64,000 bases of DNA from contig NZ_JAJONE010000001.1 in the NCBI RefSeq assembly GCF_024700075.1, positions 620,001 to 684,000 on the forward strand. The letters are read 5' to 3'. Of the stretch, positions 34,592-44,453 are shown piece after piece (within the stretch, counting starts at the first letter, position 1; each line of letters begins with the position of its first letter). The stretch is from Hymenobacter sp. J193 (GTDB lineage: Bacteria > Bacteroidota > Bacteroidia > Cytophagales > Hymenobacteraceae). The notes under the pieces were generated by a model. That model was not told where the DNA came from. It was given only the letters and a program-made list of their open reading frames with translations, and searched no databases. Both the position numbers and the translations under genes were made by a program.

Positions 34592-35860
34592 ATGCCTACA
34601 GCCCTTTTTACCGGCCTGCTCGGTTTCACGCTCCTGCTCACGGATTGCAGCCGGACGGCCAGCTCGTCAAGCACCTCACCCTCAAACGCTAACTCCTCCG
34701 TAGCGGAAGTTAGCCAGGCGCAATCATCATCTCCACAAATACTGGCCGCTGAGCCCGTAACCGCGCCGCTGGTAGTAGGCGCGGCCCGCTTCGACCAGTA
34801 TCTGCCCCTGCTCAAAGGCAAGCGCGTGGGGCTGGTGGTCAACCAAACGGCCCGCGTGGGCCGTGCCTACCTGGTGGATACGCTGCTGACGAAGGGCGTA
34901 GACGTAACGGTAATTTTTGCGCCGGAGCACGGTTTCCGGGGTGAGGCCGCCGACGGGGCCACCATCAAAGACGGCAAGGATGCCCGTAGCGGCCGGCCCG
35001 TGCGCAGCCTCTACGGAGCCACCAAAAAGCCTACGCCCGAGATGCTGCAGAACGTGGATGTGCTGGTATTCGACATTCAGGACGTGGGCACGCGCTTCTA
35101 CACCTTCATCAGCACCATGCACTACGTGATGGAGGCGGCGGCCGAACAAAACAAAGAAGTACTGGTGCTGGATCGCCCGAATCCCAACGGCTGGTACGTA
35201 GATGGCCCCGTGCTGGAACCCCAGCACAAGTCGTTTGTGGGCATGCACCCCATTCCGGTGGTGCACGGCCTCACGGTGGGCGAGCTGGCTAAGATGATTA
35301 ATGGCGAAAAGTGGCTGGCCAGCGGCCGGCAATGCCGCCTGACGGTGGTGCCGGTGCAGGGCTACACCCACGCCACGCGCTACGAGCTGCCCGTGCGCCC
35401 TTCCCCCAACCTGCCCAATGCCCACGCCGTGGCGCTTTACCCCGCCATCTGCCTGTTTGAGGGCACCGACGTAAGCGTGGGCCGCGGCACCGACGCACCC
35501 TTTGAGCTGATTGGCGCACCCACGCAGCCGGCCACGCGCCCCTTCAGCTTCACGCCCCGGCCCAACGCCGGCTCGCCTACGCCCCCGCAGAATGGCAAGC
35601 TGTGCTACGGGGAAGACCTGCGCCAGATCGGCAACGAGGTGGGCTTCACGTTGAAGTACCTGCTGGATTACTACCGCCAGAGCACTGCCAAGGAAAAGTT
35701 CTTCGGTAAGTACTTCGAACAGCTCAGTGGTACATCTACTTTGCGGCAGCAGGTGGTAGCCGGCAAGTCGGAGCAGGAAATACGGGCGTCCTGGGAGCCA
35801 GCGCTCGGCCAGTACAAGGCTCTGCGCCAGAAGTACCTGCTGTACCCGGACTTTAATTAA
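34592..35860 (+). CDS. DUF1343/NamZ-like lipoprotein, probable exo-N-acetylmuramidase
   Basis: A 422-residue protein from ATG 34592. The lipoprotein signal has the lipobox LLTDC. The rest is a full DUF1343 domain: VGLVVNQTARVG, FAPEHGFRGEAADGATI, VDVLVFDIQDVGTRFYTFIS, LDRPNPNGW, FVGMHPIPVVHGLT and FEGTDVSVGRGTDAPFELIGAP. Characterised members (NamZ) release terminal N-acetylmuramic acid from peptidoglycan fragments. Conserved E in PEHGFRGE and D in DIQDVG are present. The role in cell-wall recycling is inferred from the family. Confidence 0.9.
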   Translation: MPTALFTGLLGFTLLLTDCSRTASSSSTSPSNANSSVAEVSQAQSSSPQILAAEPVTAPLVVGAARFDQYLPLLKGKRVGLVVNQTARVGRAYLVDTLLTKGVDVTVIFAPEHGFRGEAADGATIKDGKDARSGRPVRSLYGATKKPTPEMLQNVDVLVFDIQDVGTRFYTFISTMHYVMEAAAEQNKEVLVLDRPNPNGWYVDGPVLEPQHKSFVGMHPIPVVHGLTVGELAKMINGEKWLASGRQCRLTVVPVQGYTHATRYELPVRPSPNLPNAHAVALYPAICLFEGTDVSVGRGTDAPFELIGAPTQPATRPFSFTPRPNAGSPTPPQNGKLCYGEDLRQIGNEVGFTLKYLLDYYRQSTAKEKFFGKYFEQLSGTSTLRQQVVAGKSEQEIRASWEPALGQYKALRQKYLLYPDFN

Positions 35861-35952
35861 ATCGTGGGCGAGGTTAGCCCGCAGAAGGCGCGGAGGATTG
35901 CGCGGAAGACGCGGAAGAACGACCTCAGCGCCCTCCAATCGTCTGATAAACT

Positions 35953-36909
35953 ATGCTGAACATCATTTTCATGGGCACGCCCGAGTTTGCGGTGCCCACG
36001 CTAAAAGCGTTGAATTCCTGGGAAGGGTGCCGGGTGGTAGCCGTAGTGACGGCGCCCGATAAGCCGGCGGGCCGGGGGCGGCAGCTGCAGGGCTCGGCGG
36101 TGAAAGCCGCGGCCGAAGCGCACCAGCTACCCGTGCTGCAGCCCACCAACCTGAAGTCGCCGGAGTTTCAGTCGGAGCTGCGCGGCTACGGGGCCGATCT
36201 GCAGGTGGTGGTGGCGTTTCGGATGCTGCCCGAAGCCGTGTGGAGCATGCCACGCCTGGGCTCCATCAATATCCACGCCTCGCTGCTGCCGCAGTACCGC
36301 GGGGCTGCGCCCATCAACTGGGCCCTCATTCACGGTGAGACGCAAACCGGCGTCACCAGCTTTTTCCTGCAGCACGAAATCGACACCGGCAACCTTATCT
36401 ACCAGGATGCCGTGGCTATTCTGCCGGAAGATGATTTCGGAACGTTGTATGAAAAGCTCAAGATGGCCGGCGCGGCCCTGGCGTTGCGCTCGGTGCAGGC
36501 TATTGCGGCCGGACAGGCGCCCAGCATTCCCCAGCCTGTGTGGCCGGAGCTGCGCCCCGCCCCCAAGCTCCAGAAGGAAACCGGCCGGCTCGATGTAGGG
36601 CAGTCGGCGCCGGCGCTGGCCAATCTGGTGCGCGGCCTCTCCCCCATTCCCACGGCCTTCACCCAGCTGCCCGATGGCCGCACGCTCAAAGTATTCAAGG
36701 CTCAGCCCCTCGACGATGAGGAAGCCAGCGGCCCCGATGCCAACCAGCCCGGCCGCTGGCTTTCCGATGGCCGCACCTACCTGCGCCTGCAGACCGCCAG
36801 CGGCTTACTTGATCTGCTGGACGTGCAGCTGGAAGGCAAAAAGCGCATGCCTGTGCAGGACTTTCTGCGCGGTATCAACGTAAGCCAACTAGGATTGCAG
36901 AACGGCTAG
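35953..36909 (+). CDS. fmt: Methionyl-tRNA formyltransferase
   Basis: Formylates initiator Met-tRNA with 10-formyl-THF. The 318-residue protein starts MLNIIFMGTPEFAVPTLKAL, has the folate-binding and catalytic SINIHASLLPQYRGAAPINWAL with the conserved N-H...D constellation, DTGNLIYQD, and the C-terminal OB-fold region. The 92-bp gap upstream contains cgcggaagacgcggaag-type words that also occur near 49410 in inverted form. folA follows after 40 bp. Confidence 0.96.
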   Translation: MLNIIFMGTPEFAVPTLKALNSWEGCRVVAVVTAPDKPAGRGRQLQGSAVKAAAEAHQLPVLQPTNLKSPEFQSELRGYGADLQVVVAFRMLPEAVWSMPRLGSINIHASLLPQYRGAAPINWALIHGETQTGVTSFFLQHEIDTGNLIYQDAVAILPEDDFGTLYEKLKMAGAALALRSVQAIAAGQAPSIPQPVWPELRPAPKLQKETGRLDVGQSAPALANLVRGLSPIPTAFTQLPDGRTLKVFKAQPLDDEEASGPDANQPGRWLSDGRTYLRLQTASGLLDLLDVQLEGKKRMPVQDFLRGINVSQLGLQNG

Positions 36910-36949
36910 TCGTTTTCTGCGGGGCCACCTCTTTTTCTTCTATTAGCTT

Positions 36950-37434
36950 ATGACCGCACTGGTAGTAGCCGTAGCCGATAATGGCGTGATTGGGGGCGAA
37001 AACAAGCTACTCTGGCACTTGCCGCTGGATCTGAAGCACTTCAAACAGCTCACCCACGGCCACCCCGTGATTATGGGCCGCCGCACGTTTGAAAGCATTG
37101 GCCGGCCGCTGCCCAACCGTACCAACATCGTAGTCACGCGCCAGACCGACTGGCAGGCGGAGGGCTGCCGGGTTGCCAACTCCGTGTTGGAAGCCCTGGA
37201 GCTGGCCGCGCCGCTGGATGAGCAGGTATTTGTGATTGGGGGGGCGAAATCTACCGCCAGGCCCTGCCCGCCGCCGACGTCGTGTACCTTACCGAAGTGC
37301 ACCACGATTTCGAGGGCGACGTGACCTTCCCCGACCTCACGCCCGGCGACTGGCGCGAGGAAAACCGCGAGCGGCACGAGCCCGACGACAAGCACGCCTA
37401 CGCCTTCAGCTTCGTCACGCTGCGGCGGCGGTAG
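36950..37434 (+). pseudogene. folA: Dihydrofolate reductase, frame interrupted at a G7 run
   Basis: Makes tetrahydrofolate, needed by the product of fmt just upstream. The first frame gives VVAVADNGVIGGENKLLWHL, IMGRRTFESIGRPLPNRTNI and FVIGG. After the G7 run at 37238-37244 the protein continues in another frame: EIYRQALPAADVVYLTEVHH, DFEGDVTFPD, then HAYAFSFVTLRRR to TAG 37432-37434. One more G gives the usual IGGGEIYRQAL and a normal 161-residue enzyme. FolA is normally essential unless ThyX or another reductase is present, so an assembly deletion is the simplest reading. Confidence 0.85.
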
Positions 37435-37440
37435 CGGTGT

Positions 37441-37599
37441 GTCATGGCGAGGCAAAGCCGAAGCCATCCGTCCTTTTCAGAACCAGTCACATTCTTTAGC
37501 AGAAAGCCCCTGCCGTCAGCAGACGTCAGGGGCTTTTCACATTCCATGGCTTAGTGCGCTGTACAGGATGGATGGCTTCGGCTTTGACTCGCCATGACC
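37441..37599. repeat. Inverted repeat enclosing a terminator
   Basis: The 33-bp arms at 37441-37473 and 37566-37598 are inverted copies with two mismatches (gtcatggcgaggcaaagccg versus its complement). Inside, 37503-37536 is a terminator hairpin (aaagcccctg / caggggcttt). folA and porU converge on it. The design equals that of the repeats at 22.1, 33.2 and 52.9 kb although the sequence differs. Confidence 0.85.
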
Positions 37600-37624
37600 A
37601 ACTCAGGAACTCGCCAGTTCACCG

Positions 37625-40600
37625 CTACCGTAGCAGCACCAGCTTGCCCCAGTCTTTCTTGAAGGCTTTGTCGGCGCTGGTGCGGCGGTGCTCAAATTGG
37701 CCGGTGTTGTCCATCACCACGCGGTAGAGGTAGGTACCGTTGGCCAGCCTGTCGCCGAACTCATCGGTGCCGTCCCAGGCGTACTCGGTCATGTTGTTGC
37801 CGATGTGCAGCGGGCCCAGCTCAGCCATCGAAATTTCGCGCACCACTTTGCCCGTCAGCGTCATGATCTGGATTTTCATGTCACGGGGCATTTCGGAACC
37901 CGTCATCGTGAACACGAAGCGCGTCTTGCTGGTAACCGGGTTCGGGAACGGATAGATGTTGGTGATGGTCGAGGCATTTATCACCTCAAATGACACCTCG
38001 TACCGCTCCGTAGCCGCCTTGGAATCCCGCAGGTCTTTGCCCTGCACATACAGCTTGTACTTCCCATCCGCCAGCTTTTCGGGGCGGTAGTCGATCTGCG
38101 CCTTTCCTTTCGCCGCATCTGCCTTAAAGGTGATGTTGGCGCTGGTCATGTCCACCACTTGCGTAGAGCCATCCGGGCGCGTCAGCAGCACTTCGAAGCT
38201 ACCGGCTTCCATCGGGCGCCGGGTATCGTCGTCGTGCAGCAAGGCAGTGATGATGGGCGAAGGCGACACGATGTCCCCGTTCAGAATATGCTGGCCGTCG
38301 AAGGCTACATCGAGCGTGGGCGGCAGGTTCTTGTCGGGGGTGTTGAAGGCCACGGACAGCTCGTTGTTGAAGTAGTACAGCTCCGGCTGCAGCTGTGGGT
38401 TCACCACCACTTTCACCGTGGTAGCCCCCGCGAGGTCCGACACATCCAGCTTGAACAGATAGGTTACCGAGGCATCGGCCTTCAGCGCGCTTTCCGATTC
38501 CAGCTCCACCGTGCGCACCGTGTTACCATTGGTGATGGTAGCTACGGCCTTCACTTTCTCGGCAAAGTCCACCAACGACGTATTCTGGAATACCACCGGT
38601 ATTTGCACTAGGCCTGCCTCTGCCTGCTTGTCGAGGTTGTCGTAGCTGCCGGCGGCGGCCAGGTCGCGGCGCACAATGCCTTCCGGCAGGCCGGTATACG
38701 TCACCAGCCACTGCTTGAGCTGCGGGGCTACGCGGTTGGCTTCATCCTTCAGCTCCAGCTGCAGCTGCAGGTAGGGGTATTCGGTGGCAGAAACCGTGCT
38801 CAGGTCAACCTGCGAGGGAGCCACGTTTTCCCGAACCACCTGCGAGTTGCCCTGGGCATCGACCCCAATTACATTCAGCTTGGCGCTGCTTGTACCCGTA
38901 ACCGGCAAGGTGTAGAACAGGGTGCCCCATTTGGTGGAGGGCCCGATGAGCGTGGAGGTAATCTTGCCGGAGCTGCCATTGGTTTGCAGGCTGCTGGTGA
39001 GGGAAACGATTTGGCTGCTGCGGGGAGTTGGGTCGCTCGAACTGGGCAGAGCTTCCTGAGCCTGGCCGGAGGCCAGCCCCTGCCGGCCCAGCAGCACAAA
39101 GGGGTCGTTGTCCTTCAGGTTGTCGATTTCCTTCGAGCCAAGCCGCCGGAAAGCTTCCTTCAACTCGGGCGAGAATTTGGTGAAGGCAATTCGGTTCGTT
39201 GAAATCAGCGCCACGATGTAGCCCTCCGGAATATTCCGGAGAAAGTTCAGAAACTGCGCCTGCGTAGGGGCAGTGTTCATGCTGTTGCTGCTAGTGGTGG
39301 CAAACGTGTAGTAGCGTGCCGACTCGCGCCCGCATTGGGCATAATCACCTCCGGGAATGTCGGTAACCGGGGCCAGCGTCTGGGGATTGAAGACACTAAC
39401 CAGGAAGTTAGGAATCTGAACGTTGCAAAGCTCGCTACCTACCGGCGCATCCCCCACCTGAATACCAAAGGTAGTGGAGTAGGCTCCGCTGGTACGCAGG
39501 GCAATAGGTACCTGCTGCTTCTCGAAAGCCCATTTAGCAGCGGGCGGGGTCAGGGTCAGGCCGGTTATGTCGTCGCGCAGGAACTGGCCGTAGTGGCTTT
39601 GCGACCAACCCGTGGGGCTACCGGGAATGCTGCGAAAAGAGCTGGAGGCCCATTCGGCTGTTTCGTTGGCGCCTGGGTCTTTAAAGCGTACCCGCCAGTA
39701 ATACACCACGCTATCCTGCCCGGCAGCGGCTGGCAGCTCGGGCCGCCAGTCGGGCAGGATCCTGGCCATGACGGTTTCCCGCTTGATGCCCGGGCTATTG
39801 AACGTGGAAACAGTATCCAACTCAAACTCATACGCCCGCTCTACGCCCGCCGGGTCGTTGCTCTGTCCTACCAAATGCACCGTAGCGGTGGGCACGATGG
39901 CGAATTCAGTTGGCGAAATCAGCGTAATGCCGCCTTTCAGGAAGCTGTACTCCAGCGTGGCCGTGTTGTTCGTTTCGTTGAGTTCGGCCACTGCACCGTC
40001 GCTGTCCAGCTCCACCGTAAACCGGTTGGACCCGAAGACGTCACCGGAATTCGTGAAATCGAAGGTCAGAACCGTGTCGCGGCCGATCTGCGTGAAGGTT
40101 TTGCTGAAGGTTTCATTGCCCCGCACGCTGGAATACTCGCGGGTTACTTTCACCGTCACGTCGTCGCCCGTCCATTTGCCCAGGTTGCTGGCCGAAACCT
40201 GCAGCTGGAAAGACGTAGAGTTGGCATCTACCTTGGTTTGCCCAACGCCTGGCACCAGTTTTATCCGGGAGTTATCGGTTGCGTAGTCCGGCTTTTCTGG
40301 TGCATACATCGTCAGGACCGGGTCGCCCTGCCAGATGGTATTCATGGCCATCGATACGGCATGAATATCGTTTGAGTAACGTGCCAGCAGTCGGCGCGCT
40401 ACTTCGCGGTGGATAACCGGAATTGGTTTGCCGTACCAGGCCGGATCAGCGAACAAGGCTTTATAGATTTCCGTGCAGTAGTAGTGCAGCTGGTTTTCAA
40501 AGCCATAGTCACTGCTGGCCAGATAGCCGATAGCACCCTTGTTCTGGGCCAGCATCCAGTTTTCGCCAATGGTGAAGGCAGTGGTCAGAAACGCGTTGCC

Positions 40601-42625
40601 GCCCGAGCAGCCATTCACCAGGAAGATTGGGTACTTGCCTTTGTTGTTGTAGTTGTTCAGCGGGTCGCTGGGGTTGCCCACGTTCAGGTCATAGTCCGTT
40701 GGGGAGCCATGCCCGAAATACGTAATGAGCGACAGGCCCGCGTTCAGCTCCTGCGCGATGTTGATGTACACTGGCCGGTTACCCAAAGTGTTGCGCGTGA
40801 TGGTGCGCACCACTTTGCCCCCGAACAGCGGTCCTTCGGCAATAGCCTTGTATTCGTCGACGTAGTTTTTGAACTGCACGAACTCCGACTCCTGCTCCCC
40901 ACCCGATAAGTGCAGGATGTTTTTGCGCCACGGTTCGTTGCCCAGCGCCTCGTGCTCTTTTACTTTAGTTAAGTAGTTGAGAATATCCGCCGAGGTTCTG
41001 GCCGGATAGCGCCCGGTCGGAATTTTTGCCAGGTAGGAGCCTTTCTCCCAATCCGAGGAAAAGAAGATATCCGAATAGGCCCGCGTCGTGGTTACGACGA
41101 AATTATTCGTCGACACATTGCGGGCATCAACCTGCCGGCCTTTGCCCAGCAGCAGCATGTACCGGTTGGCCACCTCGCCCTGGGTCAGAACCCATTCCAC
41201 AAAGTGACGAATGGAGAGCGGGGACAACTCCCCGTAATGGTACTGGTCGATGAGCTGCGGGCCCGTCACCACGAGCGTGTCGTAGCTGCCCCCAACGGTG
41301 GAGGCCCGGTAGTCGGCGTAGGCCCGCACCGGGTTGGCCACGTCGCCCACCGGCGTCATTAGCGCCGGGTGGCTTACAACGATATAGTTGGCCTTGGCCG
41401 CATTTATCGATTTAAAGAATACCCGGCTGATAGATCGGGGCAGGATGGCCTTGGCCGCATCCGCAATCAAAAGCTTTCGGGTGACACCCGTTGCCGCCGG
41501 AAACAGGAAGCTGCGCTGGTCTGTACCGGTAGCTTCCCCAGCCACGCGCTGCACGGCGTAGGGCTCGGTAATATCGTAGCCTACGGTGGTGGCAGGAATC
41601 GAATCCAGCTGGTAGTAGGCCGGGCCGGCCAGCGTGGAGTCGTTTTCAAAAAACACTCGTTTGCTGTTTCTCCACCGGGCTTTCTGCCGATAATCCACCC
41701 GGATATAAGCTACCCGGAAACGGTCGGAAGGATTCGTGAGAGGGTCAGGCATGGTTACTTTCACGCCCAGCTTGCCATCCGCGCTGATTTCCGTCGTGGC
41801 CACGCTGAAGCTGACCAGCCGGAAGTTCAGCCCCGAAAACTTTACGGTCTGAATAGTGCGCAGGGTGTTGCCGGCCACATCGGTTAAATCGAGCGTAGCC
41901 GTGTGGTCGGTGTTCGAGTTACCAACCAGCAGGGTGGTCACCTTCACGCTGTCACCGCTGATTCTTTGTACCTGAATGCTGTCGACAACCCATTTGGCCG
42001 TGGGCGCCTGCGAGGTAATGGGGTTGGACAGGAAGGCTTCCCCCTTTTCGGCCCAGGGAGCATAGGAAAACAGCGACACGTCGCCGGGATTGTAGTTGGC
42101 GGTCTGCAACGACGTGCGGGTTTTCTTCCAGGTGGCGTGCGCAGCCGTACTGCTGCCGGTCGGCTCAGTCATGCGCTTGCCCGCTACGCCGGCTTTCCAG
42201 GTGAGAAAGTACGCCGCCGTATCCGTAAACAGGCTATACAGCGCGTGCGGCTGGTCGGTGCCTTTGAGGTACATGCCCCGGTCCAGCTGCCCGTCGTTGC
42301 GCTGCCCGTAGAACTCCACAAACGTGCTGGCATCAAAGGTTGCCTGGTTGCCACCTACATAGATGGCAACCTCCTTGCCCCGGCGCCAGAGCTGAAGCTC
42401 CTCGGGCTTCACCCCGGAAACGCCGGCTTTGGTCAGGTACTGATAATCGAGCCGGTAGATACCGTCGCGCACCACCTTAATCTTATAGTACGGCTGTCCG
42501 TCGGCAATCCACTCGTTGCCATACGGCCCCGACTGAGCAAAAAGACGGGTGGCTGCTATCAGCAGAACCAGCAAAAGTCCCCACTGAAGCCGCCAGGTAC
42601 TGGCGTTAGCGTAGCGTTTATACAT
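37625..42625 (-). CDS. porU: Type IX secretion system sortase-like C25 peptidase (PorU family, long form)
   Basis: Gingipain-type cysteine peptidase that removes sorting domains from T9SS cargo at the cell surface. The 1666 residues include a signal peptide (WGLLLVLLIAATRLFA), an N-terminal beta domain, the C25 catalytic domain with His in TYFGHGSP (about residue 638) and Cys in VNGCSGG (about 671), then several beta-sandwich domains, and a C-terminal FlgD-like/T9SS-type domain (IYPFPNPVTSKTRF, YAWDGTDEFGDRLANGTYLYRV). Classic PorU has about 1100-1300 residues, so this is the longer form seen in Cytophagales (PorU2-like). The porV-like gene lies just upstream on the same strand. Confidence 0.9.
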   Translation of the reverse strand: MYKRYANASTWRLQWGLLLVLLIAATRLFAQSGPYGNEWIADGQPYYKIKVVRDGIYRLDYQYLTKAGVSGVKPEELQLWRRGKEVAIYVGGNQATFDASTFVEFYGQRNDGQLDRGMYLKGTDQPHALYSLFTDTAAYFLTWKAGVAGKRMTEPTGSSTAAHATWKKTRTSLQTANYNPGDVSLFSYAPWAEKGEAFLSNPITSQAPTAKWVVDSIQVQRISGDSVKVTTLLVGNSNTDHTATLDLTDVAGNTLRTIQTVKFSGLNFRLVSFSVATTEISADGKLGVKVTMPDPLTNPSDRFRVAYIRVDYRQKARWRNSKRVFFENDSTLAGPAYYQLDSIPATTVGYDITEPYAVQRVAGEATGTDQRSFLFPAATGVTRKLLIADAAKAILPRSISRVFFKSINAAKANYIVVSHPALMTPVGDVANPVRAYADYRASTVGGSYDTLVVTGPQLIDQYHYGELSPLSIRHFVEWVLTQGEVANRYMLLLGKGRQVDARNVSTNNFVVTTTRAYSDIFFSSDWEKGSYLAKIPTGRYPARTSADILNYLTKVKEHEALGNEPWRKNILHLSGGEQESEFVQFKNYVDEYKAIAEGPLFGGKVVRTITRNTLGNRPVYINIAQELNAGLSLITYFGHGSPTDYDLNVGNPSDPLNNYNNKGKYPIFLVNGCSGGNAFLTTAFTIGENWMLAQNKGAIGYLASSDYGFENQLHYYCTEIYKALFADPAWYGKPIPVIHREVARRLLARYSNDIHAVSMAMNTIWQGDPVLTMYAPEKPDYATDNSRIKLVPGVGQTKVDANSTSFQLQVSASNLGKWTGDDVTVKVTREYSSVRGNETFSKTFTQIGRDTVLTFDFTNSGDVFGSNRFTVELDSDGAVAELNETNNTATLEYSFLKGGITLISPTEFAIVPTATVHLVGQSNDPAGVERAYEFELDTVSTFNSPGIKRETVMARILPDWRPELPAAAGQDSVVYYWRVRFKDPGANETAEWASSSFRSIPGSPTGWSQSHYGQFLRDDITGLTLTPPAAKWAFEKQQVPIALRTSGAYSTTFGIQVGDAPVGSELCNVQIPNFLVSVFNPQTLAPVTDIPGGDYAQCGRESARYYTFATTSSNSMNTAPTQAQFLNFLRNIPEGYIVALISTNRIAFTKFSPELKEAFRRLGSKEIDNLKDNDPFVLLGRQGLASGQAQEALPSSSDPTPRSSQIVSLTSSLQTNGSSGKITSTLIGPSTKWGTLFYTLPVTGTSSAKLNVIGVDAQGNSQVVRENVAPSQVDLSTVSATEYPYLQLQLELKDEANRVAPQLKQWLVTYTGLPEGIVRRDLAAAGSYDNLDKQAEAGLVQIPVVFQNTSLVDFAEKVKAVATITNGNTVRTVELESESALKADASVTYLFKLDVSDLAGATTVKVVVNPQLQPELYYFNNELSVAFNTPDKNLPPTLDVAFDGQHILNGDIVSPSPIITALLHDDDTRRPMEAGSFEVLLTRPDGSTQVVDMTSANITFKADAAKGKAQIDYRPEKLADGKYKLYVQGKDLRDSKAATERYEVSFEVINASTITNIYPFPNPVTSKTRFVFTMTGSEMPRDMKIQIMTLTGKVVREISMAELGPLHIGNNMTEYAWDGTDEFGDRLANGTYLYRVVMDNTGQFEHRRTSADKAFKKDWGKLVLLR

Positions 42626-42673
42626 TGAGTAAGCGGTTTTTGACGCAGAAATGAGTTGCTGAGGAGAGCAGGC

Positions 42674-43762
42674 TTATCGAAACCCGTAACCCAGCGACAC
42701 GATGATGGAATTGGTTTTGGCCTGCTCCACGGCCAGGCGCGACAAGGCCACATCCAGCCGCAGGCCGCTGGTAGTGAAGCCGACGCCCAGGCTGGGCTGG
42801 GCCCGCCAGCTTTCCTTGGTGGAAGCCGTGCCCTCGATTTTCTGAAAGTTGCTGACGCCCGCCCGCAGGAAGGCCACGTTGTGGTAGCCTACTTCCAGGC
42901 CCAGCTTCGGGTCGATGCTGATAAAGCTGGTAGAAATGGGCGTGTTGCGCCGGCCGTCGGTGGTGGTTTCCAGGTCGGTGCTTACCAGGGCTGAGAACTG
43001 TCCGGGCAGCTTCACGTTGTAGGCCGCGCCCAGCACCACCCGCGGCAGCGTGATTTCGGAGCTGCTCTTGGGAATGGCCAGCGTGTCGTTGCTGTTGCGG
43101 AACTTCTCGGAGTTGATGGACCAGGCCGTGATGGTGGTGGTAATGTCGCGGGCCATCAGGCCCAGGCGCAGGTTGCCGCGCTGGTACTGGGCGCCGGCAT
43201 CGAAGCCAAAGCCCCAGGCCGTAGCAAAGGAGCCCACGTTGCGGTACACGATTTTGCCGTTGGCGCCCACCGTGAGGCCCTCGGGGCCCAGCTTGCGGGC
43301 GTAGGAGAGCAGCATGGCGTAGTCGGCCACCGAGAAGTAGGTAATGTTGTCGTAGTTGATCTGCCCGTACTCGTTTACCAGGTTGCGGGTGTCGGCAATG
43401 TCATCCACGCCAAGGCGGATGATGCTGGCCCCAATGGCGCTCCGCTCGTCGAGCGGCATAGAAAAGGCCGCGTAGTCGTTTTTCACGATGCCCGAAAACA
43501 GCTCCGAGTGCATGAGCACGGCATCGTACTTGGTTTTCTGGCCCAGCAAACCCGCCGGGTTCCAGTAGCCGGCCGTGGCATCCTGCGCCAGGCTCACCTG
43601 CGTGTTGCCCATGCCCAGGGCCCGGGCTCCTACCCCAATGTTGAGAAATTCATTGGCATACTTCGGGGTGTTGTCGGTGCTCTGCGCCAGGGCAGCCGTG
43701 GTCAGGGTAACGCTCAGGCCAACTACGCCCAGCACGCGGGCAAAACGGAAAAGGTGCATCAT
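42674..43762 (-). CDS. porV: PorV-like outer-membrane beta-barrel of the type IX secretion system
   Basis: Shuttle or docking protein for the PorU sortase. The 362 residues begin at ATG 43762 or 43759 with a signal peptide (LFRFARVLGVVGLSVTLTTAALA). The mature start has the family hallmark FLNIGVGARALGMGNTQVSLAQDATAGYWNPAGL, followed by a FadL-like barrel of alternating hydrophobic strands ending in a C-terminal aromatic/Arg (GYGFR). The gene precedes porU by 48 bp, so the pair forms an operon, which supports both assignments. PorQ is a paralogue, but PorV fits the pairing better. Confidence 0.88.
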   Translation of the reverse strand: MMHLFRFARVLGVVGLSVTLTTAALAQSTDNTPKYANEFLNIGVGARALGMGNTQVSLAQDATAGYWNPAGLLGQKTKYDAVLMHSELFSGIVKNDYAAFSMPLDERSAIGASIIRLGVDDIADTRNLVNEYGQINYDNITYFSVADYAMLLSYARKLGPEGLTVGANGKIVYRNVGSFATAWGFGFDAGAQYQRGNLRLGLMARDITTTITAWSINSEKFRNSNDTLAIPKSSSEITLPRVVLGAAYNVKLPGQFSALVSTDLETTTDGRRNTPISTSFISIDPKLGLEVGYHNVAFLRAGVSNFQKIEGTASTKESWRAQPSLGVGFTTSGLRLDVALSRLAVEQAKTNSIIVSLGYGFR

Positions 43763-43983
43763 ACGCGGGATACAAAAATCGGGTAACGGACGGTGGCTGC
43801 TTAACGCGAAGGTCGGGCGAATAGTGCACTGAATATATCGGTTTTCGACCAAGTATCCAGCCGGCCCGGTGAGGCCCGGCGCCGTTCGTGCGAACTGCCT
43901 GAAGCAGACTTCAAAGCTCCGCAAAAAGTGCCAATTCCAGCCGGAAAAGGGCTTCGGCGAAAAAAGATAAAATTATTTTCACC

Positions 43984-44021
43984 TAGTACCTTGCGTTGCA
44001 TAGTACCTTTCGATATCTTTG
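43984..44021 (+). promoter_or_regulatory. PadR operator and promoter
   Basis: The word tagtacctt occurs twice (43984-43992 and 44001-44009) around ttgcgttgca, just before the -7 element TATCTTTG (44014-44021). PadR regulators bind such AGTAC-centred repeats. Autoregulation of padR-pspC is the likely role. Confidence 0.7.
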
Positions 44022-44055
44022 TCTCATTCTTCATCCACTACCACGCATCAGTCCT

Positions 44056-44409
44056 ATGAAAGTAGAGAACACCCAAGTGCAGATGCGGAAGGGCATTCTA
44101 GAGTTTTGCATTCTGGAAATAATTGCCCGGGGCGAGGTCTACGCTTCCGATATGCTCGAAGAGCTGACGGCAGCCCGTATGATTGTGGTAGAGGGCACCC
44201 TCTATCCCTTGCTCACCCGCCTAAAGAACGCCGGCCTGCTGGATTATACCTGGAAAGAGTCTGTTTTCGGTCCGCCCCGCAAGTACTACACCCTCACGGC
44301 CGTGGGGCAGGACTTCCTGCACCAGCTGCGCCTCACGTGGGAGGAAATCGAGGAGTCCATCCAGATCATCCGCTCCCAGCCCTCCACCCCTACCCCCGCC
44401 GCCGAGTAA
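44056..44409 (+). CDS. PadR-family transcriptional regulator
   Basis: A 117-residue winged-helix regulator from ATG 44056. The family pattern is complete: QMRKGILEFCILEIIARGEVYASDMLEEL, VVEGTLYPLLTRLKNAGLLDYTW and GPPRKYYTLTAVGQDFL. The PspC-domain protein follows after 44 bp, the standard Bacteroidota pair, in which the regulator probably controls its neighbour. The inducing signal is unknown. Confidence 0.94.
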   Translation: MKVENTQVQMRKGILEFCILEIIARGEVYASDMLEELTAARMIVVEGTLYPLLTRLKNAGLLDYTWKESVFGPPRKYYTLTAVGQDFLHQLRLTWEEIEESIQIIRSQPSTPTPAAE

Positions 44410-44453
44410 CGGCCGGCAGTTTCTGACCAGTACTTCCTGAACCGCAGCACCAG

